64,000 nt of DNA from Rhytidiadelphus loreus. Lineage: Eukaryota > Streptophyta > Bryopsida > Hypnales > Hylocomiaceae. The stretch spans positions 2,296,501-2,360,500 of the forward strand of contig OX344762.1 of the NCBI GenBank assembly GCA_947034895.1, given 5' to 3'. The notes under the pieces were generated by a model. The model was not told the origin of the DNA. It saw only the letters and a program-made list of their open reading frames with translations, and did no database searches. Shown piece by piece: positions 35,174 through 48,142 of this stretch. How positions within the stretch are numbered: position 1 is the stretch's first letter; every line of letters starts with the position of its first letter. Position numbers and translations under genes: made by a program.

Positions 35174-37687
35174 TAGGTGTATTCTTTATTTCTATAGTTT
35201 TTTTGAAAGATATCCATTGGTGTTTTTGTCTTTGGTGTTATTGGCGTCATTATTGGGTTTATAATTTATAATTTCTTTGGATCTTGGTGGGTGTTAAAAG
35301 GGGATTCTAGATACTCTTTGCATATAATTTTTGGACATGGTCGAATAAACTATGGATTTCAAAGTGATGAAAATAGGTGCATCTAGATTCTAGTCTAGAT
35401 GTAATTGAATTGCGGGCGTGTATTTTAGGCATGAGTCTATAGAGGTTAATTTTGAGAATGGGTTGCAATTAGGTAGAATTGCCTTGCATGATGTGTACAA
35501 TGATGAATGATGTTGTCCTAATAGAGTGAAATTGATAAGCATTTGAGTATGGTTTTCTTTATTGAAGTTCTTTAATTTTTTTGTAGTTATAATAATTTTG
35601 CAAGTATCTCATATTTGCACCCTCATTAATAAGGTAATTCAAAACTATTTTGCAATACTTTTCCATCAAAATCTACATGAGAACTTCCAATCTATTGTGT
35701 CACCACTAATTCATGACCCTTACAAAACATTTCAATCGATAACAATTTTGGTTCAAAATTGCATAATATACACAATTCAAAAAAACAAGAGACGCAAAGA
35801 TTTAAAAAATTTAAACGATGACCTTTAGGTTGGAATTGGTGTATTTTATTTTTTCCTTGTGACCTTAGGGATTTTTGTATTGACGAATATAGGGTTCACT
35901 TTGCACAAGCTTTGCACCCATGGGGTCCCTTTGAGTTGCAATGAAAATAATGGAATTTTGAAGTCACATATCTAAAATTGAATTTCTAACAAAAATAAGA
36001 TGTTTTTAACAACTTCATGGAAATATTAAGATTTCACCCAATTTTTTTTATGAAAAGGTATTTTTAGATGTCTAGAATTGTGTGTAACCAAAGCCTTATT
36101 TGCATCTACATGGAGGACAATGAATATTTTTTTTAGAATCCCTTCTACTAATTCTTGTAAACTTAGTAGTGGAACATGAGGTTCAAGTTTCAAAGTAAAA
36201 ATCATCATTTCAATCTCATTACAATACTAAAAAACTCTAAAATTTAAAGTGTGACAAATTAGAGAAATTGAGTAAAAAATAGTAATATGTTTCTAGAAAT
36301 TACACAAAAATTGAAAAATATTGCTTGACTTAGGCAATGCACCATTCACCTCTAGTATGAATGTCAAGTATAATGAGAAAAATCCCTATTAGTTATGCTC
36401 AATTTTGTATTATGCTTGCAACATGTGACACAAAATAGTACCAAGTGTTTCGTACAATTTCACCCATATACTCTACTAGTAGATAGTAACTGAGGCCAAA
36501 GTTCTTTGGTGGCATTAGAATGCCATCTTTGAGGTTGAACCACACCTAGAAAGTGACCAAGGCAAAGTCACTTCCACTTACTACAAGATATGCCCTAAAA
36601 GGTGGTGGAAGTTGTATGGTGATCTTTAATATGGGTTGACTATAGCCGGTAGAATGTGAGATGGACATTAACCCTTAAACGACAAGCCAATCACTGTGGA
36701 AATCAACTGTTTGGATATTGTGTGAATTGTTGGCTTAAAAAAATGCAAAAGTATTCATTGGAAGTCAAACTACTATAAAAGACGTTCCCTTTTCACATAA
36801 AATTTGGAAGATGAATAGTTGCACTTCTGTCCCACATGGAGAGATTCTTTGTCATTCATTGACTGAAAAATTTCCTTAGGGCCTCCTTACATGTATCGGT
36901 CATCGGGGAACTTTCACAACGGGTGCTACAGTGAAAAATAGACATTGCACTTTCATGTGGACCTGGTGGGTGGGGATGGAGACAATAAAAAATTCCCCAC
37001 GTATTAGATTCCCTAATCTCCACCAATGAGATTATCGACTGGTATCGGTGAAACTTCAACTCCTTCTTTCTTGCTTGCTGACCCCGGCAAGACCATGGGT
37101 GGAGCCACTTTTGTCTTCTTACTTGAATTAGCGGAAAGCTTGCCCACCGGGTGAGCATGTAAGCTGGCCCTTAGTGTTGTATGAGTTTCCCCGACCGCAA
37201 CAAGCAAATGCCTCATGATGCTCTGATGCTTTAGAATCTAGACACACTCACGAAACTACAAGTTAGGGCCTGGAAAATGACGGAGAAAAAAAAGTTAACT
37301 GTATGAGGAGCCCGCCCAAGTTATCGATGGGCAAGGGCACAATTACAGATAACAACAGGTACTGTACAGGTAATCCTACAAAGCTTCACATGTTCAAGAG
37401 CGCTAGGGACTTCTAGCTACCCCCGGAGTCTGCTGTAAGGAATTGAAGGAAGTTTCTAACCAACCTGAGGCTTGGAAACAGTCAACTTTGAGCAGATTAA
37501 CCATTAGGCGTGTGAAGAAGGAAGAGTGACATCGATCGATCCCCCCTTTCCTACTGGGAATTGCAAATTCAAAGTGATTCGGTCCATCCATGACATCGTC
37601 ACACATATGAATCCCCCCACAGTGAATGAATGGCAACTCACTCGATGCCAGAATTTCAAACTGCCAACCCTAAACCTTCCATCCCAG

Positions 37688-40600
37688 CTACCTCGCTGTT
37701 GGGAAGCTCGTAGATCCAGACGACCTGGAAGAGTAGTCTGAGAATCTCGATGACTGCGGGGATTGCAAAGCAGTTGCCTGAGTCAATCGCACATTAGTTG
37801 CTTCTAATGCCACAGCCTCTTGCAGCTCTTTCACCACTTCGGTCATCGTTGGCCTGTGCACACCCTTGGGCTCCACACTCCGCATGGCAACATCAGCAAC
37901 TATCCATACCGCTTCCATGTTGGGGATTGAGGCTATCACCGCAGTGTCCAGGATTGAGGTGATGTTGTTACACTGAAGACTCTCCCGAACCTGTTCAATC
38001 CAAATGTATTTTGAAAATTAATGAGGTTGATGGAGTCACCTTTGGACTTCGACAAATTTAGGTCTAAATTTGATACGTGATGAGTTTGTAAATTCTTTCA
38101 AACAGATCCCTAGCTAGAAACTTATTTGTATGCCTCTTTGCATCAAAGCTCATGATGAGGTTTCTAATCATTGTGCACACAAGGGAGTGTAAGGGCAACT
38201 CACCCACTGGCCAAGATTTGGATTCCTTTCTTTCCGATCTGATGGATCAATGGGTAGACTATAATGAGTATAATCAATGGGTAGACTACCTGTGATCAAT
38301 TCCAAAAGAACAATTCCAAAACTATATACATCATTTTTGGAGGATATGTATTTACATGAGTAGTACCTGTACAAAAAAGCAACCAACATATTGTAAGTAC
38401 TTGACAATAACGAAGACACAAAGCAAGCCACACTTCTAAACATGGTCTTCTTTTGTAAGCCAAACAACTAATCATCTGATCATAAGTATAGTGAGATTCA
38501 ATTATCAAGGAAAGCATTGCTTGGCTAGAATTTCATGGATGCTTTGGCCTAGCTAGAGGATCTACTAAAGCCCAATTTGAACAAAAGAATTAAACTTCAC
38601 AACATGAAGTAGTAAGACGGTTTCATATTGTAGGTCTGAAAAATCAAATGACTAGTAATCTGCACCAAGTACTCTCAAGCAATAAAGAGTAGTAACTTAG
38701 AAAATTGAACCTAATGAACATGAGATCACTTTTCATTCAGGGTGTACTCTACCACTGCTATGTAGTGCACATCCCTTGCTGAAACAACATTTGGATGTTG
38801 AACAATTCAACCACCTCGAAAGTTGATATGACATCCCCAATCATACTTTTTTTTTATAAACATAGTTTTCAAACATGTTCAAACGGGGGGTTGTACTGGA
38901 GAAAAAATAGAGAAAAACAAGGTTGTAGGCTTCTAGATCTCTTACTCTGGATCGATGTAGCCTGCTGTGCCCATGACATTATTAGTCAGTACTCCGCTGT
39001 GTTCAGTTTCACCCATCAGCTTTGTCAGTCCAAAGTCGGCCACTTTAGCCTCGAATTGAGGAGTGAGCAGAATGTTGCTGCTTTTCACATCCCTGTGTAC
39101 GAAACTTGGCCTGCATGCTGTGTGCAGATACTCCAAGCCTGCAAGTGCATCACACGTCAATCTGAATGCTCTCGCTCAGGATGGAACAATGGAGGTACAA
39201 GTCATTCACAAACTGATGCGGCTGACTCAGAGCAGATTAGCTTCAACTCCGTTAAATTCGTGGTATCCCATGCGCCATTTTAACATTGCCATTAGCTTAC
39301 CGAGCTCATAGATATGCAAATTAATCTGCAAATTGTTTTAATGTTGTGCAGCAACCAAATTACGACAAACGACCCTTATAAACGCTGGAAGTAGTACCTC
39401 GTGCTGCACTCAGGGCAATGTTTAAGCGCATCCTCCAATTTAGAGTCCCACTATTCTCTGAACTGCCTGCATTATCACAATATCCGTTTCTTCAGAGCCC
39501 TGTCAGTTACCTTGAAAGTCTAAGTTGGCTTGCAGGTAGCACCCCCACCCTTTTAGAGTGGGGTTTACAGGTTAAAGTCCTCCAGCTATACCGTATTCCT
39601 ATGTCAGATTCAACAATTGTTTGGCGAAACATAGAATTTATTCCTGGAATGCGGATTGTGTTAATTGATGTTCAGTTTAAAATTTGGCTGTGGAATATTC
39701 ATATTTGGATATAGGTATTTGAATTTCTCAAACAACAGAAGAGGTAGCTCAAAACTTGTATGAATGGCATGGATCCCACATGTAATCCCAAGGGTCTCCA
39801 TATATGTTAGTAGCGAGATTCTAGCCTACTGCCTACCTAGATTTACTATATGTTCAGTTTTCAGGGTTCTCAAACTGCATACAGCACACATGCTTCAAAT
39901 TTTCATTTGATATTTATGAATCAGATTCAAAAGTTGCTTATCAATTTCAGTTCAATCTGTAAGCATATCGATTAAACGTTTTGTTCAAAGTCCCAGATTA
40001 GAAGAACCGAACTCACCATGTAAGTGATCAAATAAGGAGCCATTGCGCATGTATTCGTAGATAAGGATTTGCTTCTGATCCTGGCAGTATCCCACCAAGG
40101 CCACCAGGTTCTTGTGGTGCACTCGCGATAAAACATCAACCTAGGTACACACAATCACACATCCAGTGTCCAACTCCCAACTTCAAAACCACACTAGACA
40201 GTCCCAAATATTGCAAGAATTAACCTATAGAAAGGACTCAATCTGACAAATAGGAGAGCCACGGATAGAATACACCACATCAATTCAAATAGAGTTAATT
40301 CAAGGGGTGCCACACTTTTCTGTTCATTACGCAAATGAAAGGCATGTGGAAGAAAAACCCTAAACGGCCTGAAACCTTAATAAGTGAATCCCAAAGCTTC
40401 AAAACTTGGATCCACAAATTGATCACTTGGTAGGCTACAAACCTCAGTGAAAAACGCCCTTTCTTCATGCTTTGAATTTCCATCAGCCACCTTGACCGCC
40501 ACCTCTTGCCCATCAGGAAGCTTTCCATAATATACTGGACCAAACCCTCCTTTCCCAAGTTCCCTCTTAAACTGAGTAGTTGCAGCAGTAACTTCCGCAA

Positions 40601-43600
40601 ATGTGTAAGCTTTCGCACCACCAGGGGTGGCAATTCCTGTTGATACACAATAGAAGATGATCACCATAAGTTCTTGTGATGAGCAAATTAAGCTATTGTG
40701 GATTAGGAATCAACTGATGAAATAAGAGAACTCTATTTCAATTGAGTTTAGAGAATCATTGTTGAAACCAAGACATACTCGTGGATGCTCTGCGCTCCTC
40801 GTCAGAAAGTTTGCGCTTGCGTTTCCATCGACAGTAGACCAAAATTGCTATTACAGTGATGAGTGCGAGTCCCACAACACCCCCAGCACTAGCACCGGCG
40901 ACGATTGCAATGTTTGATTTGCCACAATTACTACACTTAGTAATTGCAGGGCCAGGGGCAGACTGGTTTCCTAAGAAAGGGTTCCCATCATACCTGGACA
41001 AGAAACAGAATAAGCAATTGAGCAATTTCAGTGTTCGCAAAGGAAAACAATTTGAATTACTTGTCTATTGAATTGTAATTTGAATTACTTGTATATATAT
41101 TTCAATTGTGAGGTTGAAGAGCCCTATGGCATTTGTGGTACGGGTTGATACAACTACATCTATTCACAACCCTGTGCTGATTAATGTAAATTTTTTATAA
41201 ATGGTAGCCTAAAATTAATCTGTCAGATTTATTAACATATTCACACAACTTACATTCAACTTGCGTCAAAAGTACGAAATGTTGAACTATTAGCTCCATA
41301 TATACTAAACTGAAATTTACGATGCTACAGCCATGTATTGTTATACTAGGGGATTTCGTTGTGCTGAAATTGTGCTGCTAATATGTGCAGAAGTGCTAAG
41401 AGCTTGGAAAAGTGGGACAGGTTTTCATTTTTATTCATTTTATGATGCGATCAATCATTTGACAAAATCCTTTCAATGTGTCAATAAGAGGAATATGGTC
41501 ATTTTTTTTAAAAATCTTCAAGAACCTCTAACTCGGAAAGAAGTAAACAAAGAGAGCACTATAATGTGATCATTAAAAATATGCAAGTTACATGGAATAA
41601 GATTTTTAATCAGTAGAATTGAACTGGTTTGGGAACTACTGGAAGACATCATATATAAAAAGTTTTTCTCCATGATTTACAAGGTCTCCGACTGATCACA
41701 AAAATCCTTTGAAAGCCTCCCAATGATAGATAGTGTGGTCTCATTGTATCGAAGTGAGGACTTTATCGAATACAATGAGCATACGGAGACCTCTCTCACC
41801 ATGAATAATGGCGAAGATTTTCTTTTCATGATGCTATCTACAAGTTCTTGAAATAGTCTCAATTCATTCAAGATACAACAATGGATACAAAGTTAGTGAC
41901 GCGAGAGAACTTACGTGAACCGGATCAGAGAATTAGCTGAAAGAAGACCCTCTGGAATTGGACCGCTGAAGTTATTATTCTGGACAGCCCTGCAAGAATT
42001 TCATGCCAATTTTCAGTTTCAGCGGCAGATCTGGAGCTTCTGGAACAAAACTTGAGAGCAGGAAATACGAGATCAAGTATACACTGTTCTAATTCATCCA
42101 CTTGTGAGTGGAAGGTTACGAAACTTACAAGAGTCTCAGAGCTGTCATGCTTGTCAACCACTCTGGTAGCGGACCACTGAGACTGTTGTTGGACAAGTCC
42201 CTGAGAAACACCCGAAGCAACATCCACGAATTAAGTTAAGCCACAAGCAACAGAGATTGATGTCTCTATGTCAAGACTCCTTTGCAATCTTAAAGTTGAG
42301 AAATACAGTAAGTTAACACAGAAGATTTCAATGTCTGGGCTCGACACAGGAAGATTATTGCACTTTCCCTTTGTGTTAAATTTGGCATTCAATTCCCCAA
42401 GCCAAATGTGGCACTTCACAAAGGAATTGCATCTTTTCCTTGAACCTCAAGGGAGGATATTGAGACCATAGGGAATTTCATGGATTCCGGCATAATCATT
42501 TGGGATTATATTCATTCCGCCCTGGAGATAATTTGTATAAATTCCTTGGTCTCACTTACCCCCCTCGCACAAGTTTCCTGTGAGATTGTTGTGTGTCACT
42601 CACATTCCTGGTGCAAGGTGAAACTTTCAAAATTGACCATGAGTGAGATCTTTCATTCACAGAATTTATTCATTATCCAGAAAAATACTCTCCGTTCAGA
42701 GATAAACTTTCTGGTTTGGTTTCAAACAACCGATAAAAAAGCCTTTCAGCTCTCCAGCACATTAAAAGACAATTATGGACATCGTATTTCTTCAAATGGC
42801 GGATTTCAGTGATTTCGTTTGTCTCAGTTGACCGACTGAAAATTCAGATCTATTTCAGTCCTAATTTTTAGAGCTTGAAAGTGCCAGCTTCAGGGCTCGA
42901 GGCACTTTTATTAACAGCAAAATTTGGAGCTCTGAAACACGGCATTTTAACAAATGTGAGTATCGTTGATATTTTTAAACTATCTGCAATTGCAGTTCAA
43001 ATTGTCGGGACAACTCACAAGCTGGCTAGGTTCCAGAGGTTGGCAAAACTGGCTGGAAGTGTACCCACCAGCTGATATCCAGAAAGATTCCTGCACACAC
43101 TCAACCAGAGCACCAAGAATTTGCCAACACTATTAGCAGCAATCCACAAACAAGAAGTCCTCCAGGAAGAAATTTCTTACTGTTGATGTAAAACCAGCCT
43201 TTTTGACCTCCTTTATTGATTACCCGCTTTCCTCTCTGCTGCCATTCTTAAGTGGTGAATTTCACCTTTGAGCAAAGTACCCCATCAAAAGAGGGAATTT
43301 GTACTTACACAGCCGTGATCACAGGCTCTGGCACTGTAGTTGGATCAGGGATGCCGCAAGTAATCCAGTCATGAGGGAAGGGAAGACATGGATCGCCACT
43401 CCATTCCGTCAAATTCAAGCTATTCTTGATGTCTTCAATTGCCAGTGCTGCAGATCAGCAGTTCCATTGAGTTTCGGTCAGTTTTTTAAACTTCTAAGGA
43501 GATTTGAATTTCAGCGATGCTTGCATGCGTCTCATTTGGTACCAACACCGCGTTAGAATTCACCATGATGAGGAAAAGCAAACCCGTATTGAATCATGTT

Positions 43601-46600
43601 GTTGGAAAAATCACAACTTACATCTTGAAAGCAAATTAGGGACTCACGAAGTTTCAACCTTCCATTCGGAAGATACACCATCCCAAATTTTTTTGTTTTT
43701 TCATGCAGTGCAGATACCAGTCCAACAAGGTGCGACCGCTTGCTGAAAGACCAGCTTCATACCATTGACGGTTTTTCAGCAAGGGCTTTGCACCCGTCGT
43801 CCTGTTCAGGCACATAAATCAGGTATGAAGCTGGCATGTTCTCATGACCTTGACTTTGCTTGATACCAATCCAACACCGGTTTGCACAAGTGCTATTGGA
43901 AGGACATCATTACTTGAACCTGCATAATTACTTCATAACAACTACAAAACCAAAACCTAAGAAGATCCAGAGTCACATATTGACACAAGTAAAGAATGCA
44001 CTGTAAGCTCCTCACCATTTTGATCAGCAGTCTTCATTTTCCTCGCCGCGGATTGTGCAAAAATCTCCATACAATTCAAGATCGGCCCCGCCTGGGCGGA
44101 CGCCACTGGAGTCAAGACCACGGTTGTATTTTTTACTAGATTCACGTCATCTGACCAGAAGTCCCAACTGAGGTATCCCAAGAAGTTGTACCCGGACATG
44201 TCATTATCCGGGTAACCCATATCAGCCAGATCCGGATGGATGGTGAAATTTCGCAGGGGAGTGGATGCCGAGCTGTTGAGCTCAGCAAAGTAGTAGGAGG
44301 TGTAGACGGAAGTACTATCCATTGAAGGAGAGCCTTCCGGCAACAGAAAGGACTTCAGAGTCCCAACGCCCAAGCTTGTGACGGCCGTTTGCATCACCTC
44401 CGAGGGGGGGAAAGAGTTGGCGTGCTCCAAATCCTGAATGGGAGTCGTCGTGGACAGAAACTGGTAAGAGCCTGCGACGTTGGGGGTCAAGTAATAATCG
44501 GTTGAAGGGAACCAGAGGCGGTCGTAGTAATCAGCAGGGGCTCTGCACAATCCATAGAACGCACTGTAAGGGTTAGCTTGTAACTCCGGATGTATTACAA
44601 TCCAAATGGAGGTCAACCTGGAGAGACTAATTGTTAATAACAGCATTTTTAGCACAATTAGATTGTTTGAGGAACGTTGAGATAGCGTACAAAAGAACTG
44701 CATTTTGTTCATATGGCGGATTTTAGAGCACTAGTTTCAGTCACCCGATTGAAATCTTTAGGTAGCTCTACACTAATCCTAATTTCCAGAGCTTAAAGCA
44801 CAATTTTGGAGGAGCTCTAAAACACGCGATTTTGATCAATATGACTGCAAATAGAAAATCTTCTCCAAATTCTTGGAGAGCTATGATTCCTTATGAAAAT
44901 ATTGGTTCACGGTCATATTCGTTAAATATGCCATGGGTTTCACTCCGTCGAAATTGAGACTAGAAGGGCGTAGTCACTAGGACTTTCACGTAACGTGGGC
45001 ACCGAGAGCACTGAAACTTGGGACGACTGGTGTGACCCGAAGTTGCAGATCAGGCGACTAAAATCAGACATTTCATCGAACACAGAATCTAAGCACACGT
45101 TGGATTGCTGCAACTGGCGTTTCAATATGTTAGCAAAATTGGCAAGGGGCGTTCATACCGAATGAGGGCCGTGCCACCGAAATTCAAGCGATTCCAAGTC
45201 GTCATGATAATCCCTTCCTGGAGGATCGTGGTGAATTGTTGGGCATATCCAGAAGCCAACAGACTGGCCTCTTTCAAAGAGATTCCGGATATGAAAGGCG
45301 TGGCCGTGGGAGACGTCCGAACGAGACACACGTAAGTGATATTCCGCAGCGGCGTGTAATGATATTCCTGGTGCGAAACCCCAGTGGCATCAACGGTAAT
45401 GTTGGAGATGATATTGGCATCGATGGCCACCTGAAAGGTGGGGGGCAGGTTGGCGTTGTCGTAGTCGCCGTAGAAGAAGGAGAGTTGGAGGAGGTAAATG
45501 CCGGAGCTGGAGACTGGCAGGGCGTAGCAGTTCTTGGCTCGAGCATCGTCGAAGTAGCGGAGCGTCTGCATCTCCGTGAAGTTCTGGAGAGACGTGGGGA
45601 GGCTGATTGTTTGGGTCTTGCCGGAGGAAATGTACGGCGCATCTGGAACCCAGGAGAGGCCGGTGGCGGAGTCGAGATAACTGGAGGTTGCGCCGCAGTC
45701 GATGTTCAGAAAATCTGCCAGGAACCCACTTGTGGGGTATCAGAGTGCGAGCTTGCATTGCACAAACCCTAAGACCAAGTGAGTCTCAAACGAGACAAAC
45801 CGGGGCTAGTACTTCGATGGGCAATTTCGTTAAAATGGCGGAATTCCGCAACTTTGGCAGTTTTTTACAGTTCAAACCGGGTGGCCTGAAATGTACAACT
45901 TTCTTAGATTTCTTAAACCTATATCTTTCGTAAATGTCTGAAACATATATGCGTCATAGATGGCACTTTCACAATTGAGACCGGATGGTCTGAAATCTAC
46001 AAATTTCTAGAAATCTAAAATCTAGTGAAGTCCAAAATTTCTGAAATTTATACTATTACTAGATTTCACTTTACGGTTCAGACCAGGCGGTCTGTAAATG
46101 GCACACGGAATATCCGCCATTTTAACAAAATTCACCATTCCGGAGAAATGAAAGAAAGATTTCGTTTTGACTTCTGAACAATTGTAGAACAGGAATCACG
46201 AGGTCATCTCACACCCCTAAAGATTAAACATGAGACGAGCGTAACTTATAATTAATAAGTATACTCCCCGCACTTATTCTCCCGGCAGTCAAGTGTACGC
46301 ATGGGCAATTTCATTAAAATGATAGTATTCCATGTGCCATTTTCAGACTGCCCGGTCTAAACTATAAAAGTGACATCTAGGATAGGTATAGATTTAAAAA
46401 ATCTTTAACTAATATAGATTTTAGAAATCTAAGACTAGTGTAGATTTCATACCAAGTGGATTGAATTGTAAAAATGACATCTAGGACGGATGTAGATTTA
46501 AGAAATCTAAGAAAGGTATAAATTTCAAACATCTAATATGTTTGTACATTTTAAACCACCCAATCTGAACTACAAAAATTGCCAAACTAGTAGAATGGCG

Positions 46601-47329
46601 CCATTTTAATGAAATTGCCCATACGTAAGCTAAGCCTATCGTCCTCTTTGTTAAATTGACGGATTTCCATCGATTGTTGCAGTATTTGAAGTCACCCGAC
46701 GGAAGCTTCAATTCTATGCCCGTCGTAAGCTTTTGAGTATGGCACTAAAACTCAACGTCAAGTTCGTCAAATAGGCAAAATTTCAAGAGACTCGCACTTT
46801 TCTAGGCTCCAGTCCGGACTCGGGTCTCGGGAACCAGAAATCTATACCAGTCGAAAATTCAGTGCTCCAAATCACACCCATTTAACGAATTTGGCTAGTT
46901 TTCGGGTGCAGAACTCTACTTACGTACTGGAATGGCACTCTGAAACACGCCATTTCTGAAAGCATATGACCATGCATGTCGAGGATTCGAGCACTACAGA
47001 CAGGACTATTATCCCTTAATTCGTAAATTGATATATGATTCAAACTTCTGCAAGTGCGTTCACTTGCAAGCCTTTCAACTCACACAAGAGAGCGCAAGAC
47101 GAATAGGAGAAACGCTTGAATTCCACCACTTCACTCAAGAATTGGAAAAATCAATATACATAGCTTCGATCAAGTTTGAGTTAAAGAAGAAGAATGTTTG
47201 AGAAGTATTTGGCTCCAATTCCCAACCTGATTGAGTCAAGACCGCTGGAACGCTACAGAGCAGCAGCACGGCCACCAGCACATGAGTCCTCCAGCACAAG
47301 TTGAATCCGGAGCCCAAGCATCTCTCCAT
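37688..47329 (-). CDS. Malectin-like LRR receptor-like kinase RLK-B
   Basis: Fourteen exons with consistent phases (GT-AG): 47329-47227, 45714-45159, 44542-44016, 43447-43309, 43090-43019, 42200-42129, 41989-41915, 40993-40779, 40636-40443, 40140-40017, 39466-39398, 39138-38946, 38366-38204 and 37990-37688. They sum to 2805 nt, or 934 residues plus stop. A signal peptide (1-33, [15 protein letters not shown]) leads to a malectin-like domain (about 36-385, [28 protein letters not shown]), WSGDPC in the hinge, three LRRs (about 440-514), a membrane segment (about 542-568) and a kinase. The kinase has GKGGFG, Lys634, HRD 730-732, DFG 750-752 and GTAGYIDPE, an RD-type active Ser/Thr kinase. This is the architecture of LRR-RLK subfamily I, plasma-membrane sensors. 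I chose the ATG at 47329 because it starts the signal peptide. A 27-bp direct repeat (38247-38300) adds nine residues after subdomain IX relative to RLK-A. The ligand is unknown. Confidence 0.9.
42790..42957. repeat. Intron-resident ATGGCGGATTT repeat, RLK-B LRR intron
   Basis: Starts CTTCAAATGGCGGATTTCAG and ends GGCATTTTAACAAATG. The orthologous copy lies at 25526-25692 in RLK-A. A diverged relative with the same order of motifs (GGCGGATTT, TCAGT..ACCGA.TGAAA, CCTAATTT..AGAGCTT, AAACACG.GATTTT) sits in another intron at 44706-44841. Confidence 0.6.
44706..44841. repeat. Intron-resident ATGGCGGATTT repeat, RLK-B malectin exon 3 5' flank
   Basis: Begins GTTCATATGGCGGATTTTAG and ends CGCGATTTTGATCAAT. 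The interior reads TCAGTCACCCGATTGAAATC and CCTAATTTCCAGAGCTTAAA, clearly related to the repeats at 42790 and 25526. A further weaker relative starts at 46648 (TTAAATTGACGGATTTCC, then GTCACCCGACGGAAGC). Confidence 0.55.
45819..46135. mobile_element. MITE in RLK-B intron 1, GGGCAATTTCGTTAAAATGG ends (copy 1)
   Basis: GGGCAATTTCGTTAAAATGG at the start faces CCATTTTAACAAAATTCACC at the end. The first intron of RLK-B (45715-47226) carries two such elements. The inside contains repeated pieces of the form GTTCAGACC.GG.GGTCTG and TTAGATTTC.AAA.CTA. Confidence 0.55.
46313..46620. mobile_element. MITE in RLK-B intron 1, GGGCAATTTCATTAAAATG ends (copy 2)
   Basis: GGGCAATTTCATTAAAATG at 46313 is matched by CATTTTAATGAAATTGCCC ending at 46620, essentially a perfect inverted repeat. 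The interior repeats GACATCTAGGA and TTTAAGAAATCTAA. It is closely related to the element at 45819-46135. Confidence 0.65.
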
Positions 47330-47906
47330 CGCTGCAAGAGATTCGATCGATCGTACTTCAGGCCAGGAGCACCTGCCAAGTAACAATTCAACGTAACTCT
47401 ACCAATACTTGACAAACATACGCTGTACGTACATTATAATCTAATCACCATCACGTACTCGACAAGCAGTGTCAGGAATTGTTCACTCTGACAACGGCAC
47501 TGACTGGCCGCACAGACAGCAGTCTGCAGCCTGATCCCTTCGAAACGATACTTTTAGTCCCTCAGGTAAGGGCCGGTTGCCATTGGGGAGCCGGACCTCC
47601 GAATCTGGATGTCCAAGCGCTCGCTCTCCATTGAGCTCCGGTCGGGCTCACCCCTTCCCTCCAGTCGGACCTCCGGCCACCAGTCCGTGCACGTGCATGT
47701 AGGCTGGAGGGCATGGAATCTCGACAGGAGGCGTGCCAACATAGGGCTCATGGAAAAGCACAATGATCTCATGGAAAAGCAGAGAACTCTGCAGATTTCG
47801 ACGGAGCTCGATTCAGGCTAACCACTGGAGCTCTACTCTAGATAGCATAGCATCCAGCCTTCCTCCAAAAGTCTAATGGCAATTGACTCTAAAGCCGCAT
47901 GCGGCG
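47330..47906. other. RLK-B upstream region up to the Copia LTR
   Basis: Between the RLK-B start and the right Copia 5' LTR lie 577 bp, so any RLK-B promoter is confined here or inside the LTR. The part 47560-47830 is GC-rich with no recognisable gene. No convincing TATA box was chosen. Confidence 0.5.
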
Positions 47907-48128
47907 TGTTAAGAAACGTAGTTTCTAATGTGAACGCTCACCATAATGGTGAGTGACACATGTCATGAGGATTAATGAGAATCTTCTTTGACGAATAGGA
48001 GAAGACAACTATTCATTGTCTCTCTCCTATTCTTCTATTGTATATACTTCAAACACTTATGAAGTTAATGTATTCTTTTGAGTGTACTTTGAGTGTCTTT
48101 GATTTTGTTTCGTTTTATATTCTCAACA
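47907..48128 (+). repeat. Copia 5' LTR, 222 bp
   Basis: Begins TGTTAAGAAACG and ends TTCTCAACA. Same length as the left 3' LTR, with scattered differences. It starts 200 bp downstream of a GC-rich stretch and only 577 bp upstream of the RLK-B start codon, in divergent orientation. Confidence 0.9.
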
Positions 48129-48142
48129 CGTTATCAGCACGC
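48129..48142 (+). promoter_or_regulatory. Primer binding site of the right Copia copy
   Basis: CGTTATCAGCACG directly follows the LTR end. This post-LTR motif is common in plant Copia elements and serves as the tRNA primer site. The exact tRNA is not assigned here. Confidence 0.65.

Larger units (their letters stand above)
30393..37687. other. Spacer between G2 and RLK-B
   Basis: Seven kilobases without a supportable gene. To about 30730 it resembles the upstream regions of the other GDSL genes. It then holds inverted-repeat elements at 30921-32109, 32609-33140, 33312-33900 and 34672-35173. The stretches 36550-36665 and 37190-37330 are homologous to 19890-20160, so 36670-37185 looks like an insertion in this unit or a loss in the other. 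The region 35175-36540 is unrecognised. Confidence 0.6.

Noticed and set aside
34651..35828. Two 88-codon plus-strand frames in the G2-RLK-B spacer
   Set aside because: AT-rich, no known motif, and one overlaps the end of a probable MITE. Nothing supports coding.
45236..45772. Plus-strand open frames of up to 178 codons opposite RLK-B exon 2
   Set aside because: The minus strand gives a clean malectin-like domain with matching splice sites; the plus-strand frames resemble nothing.
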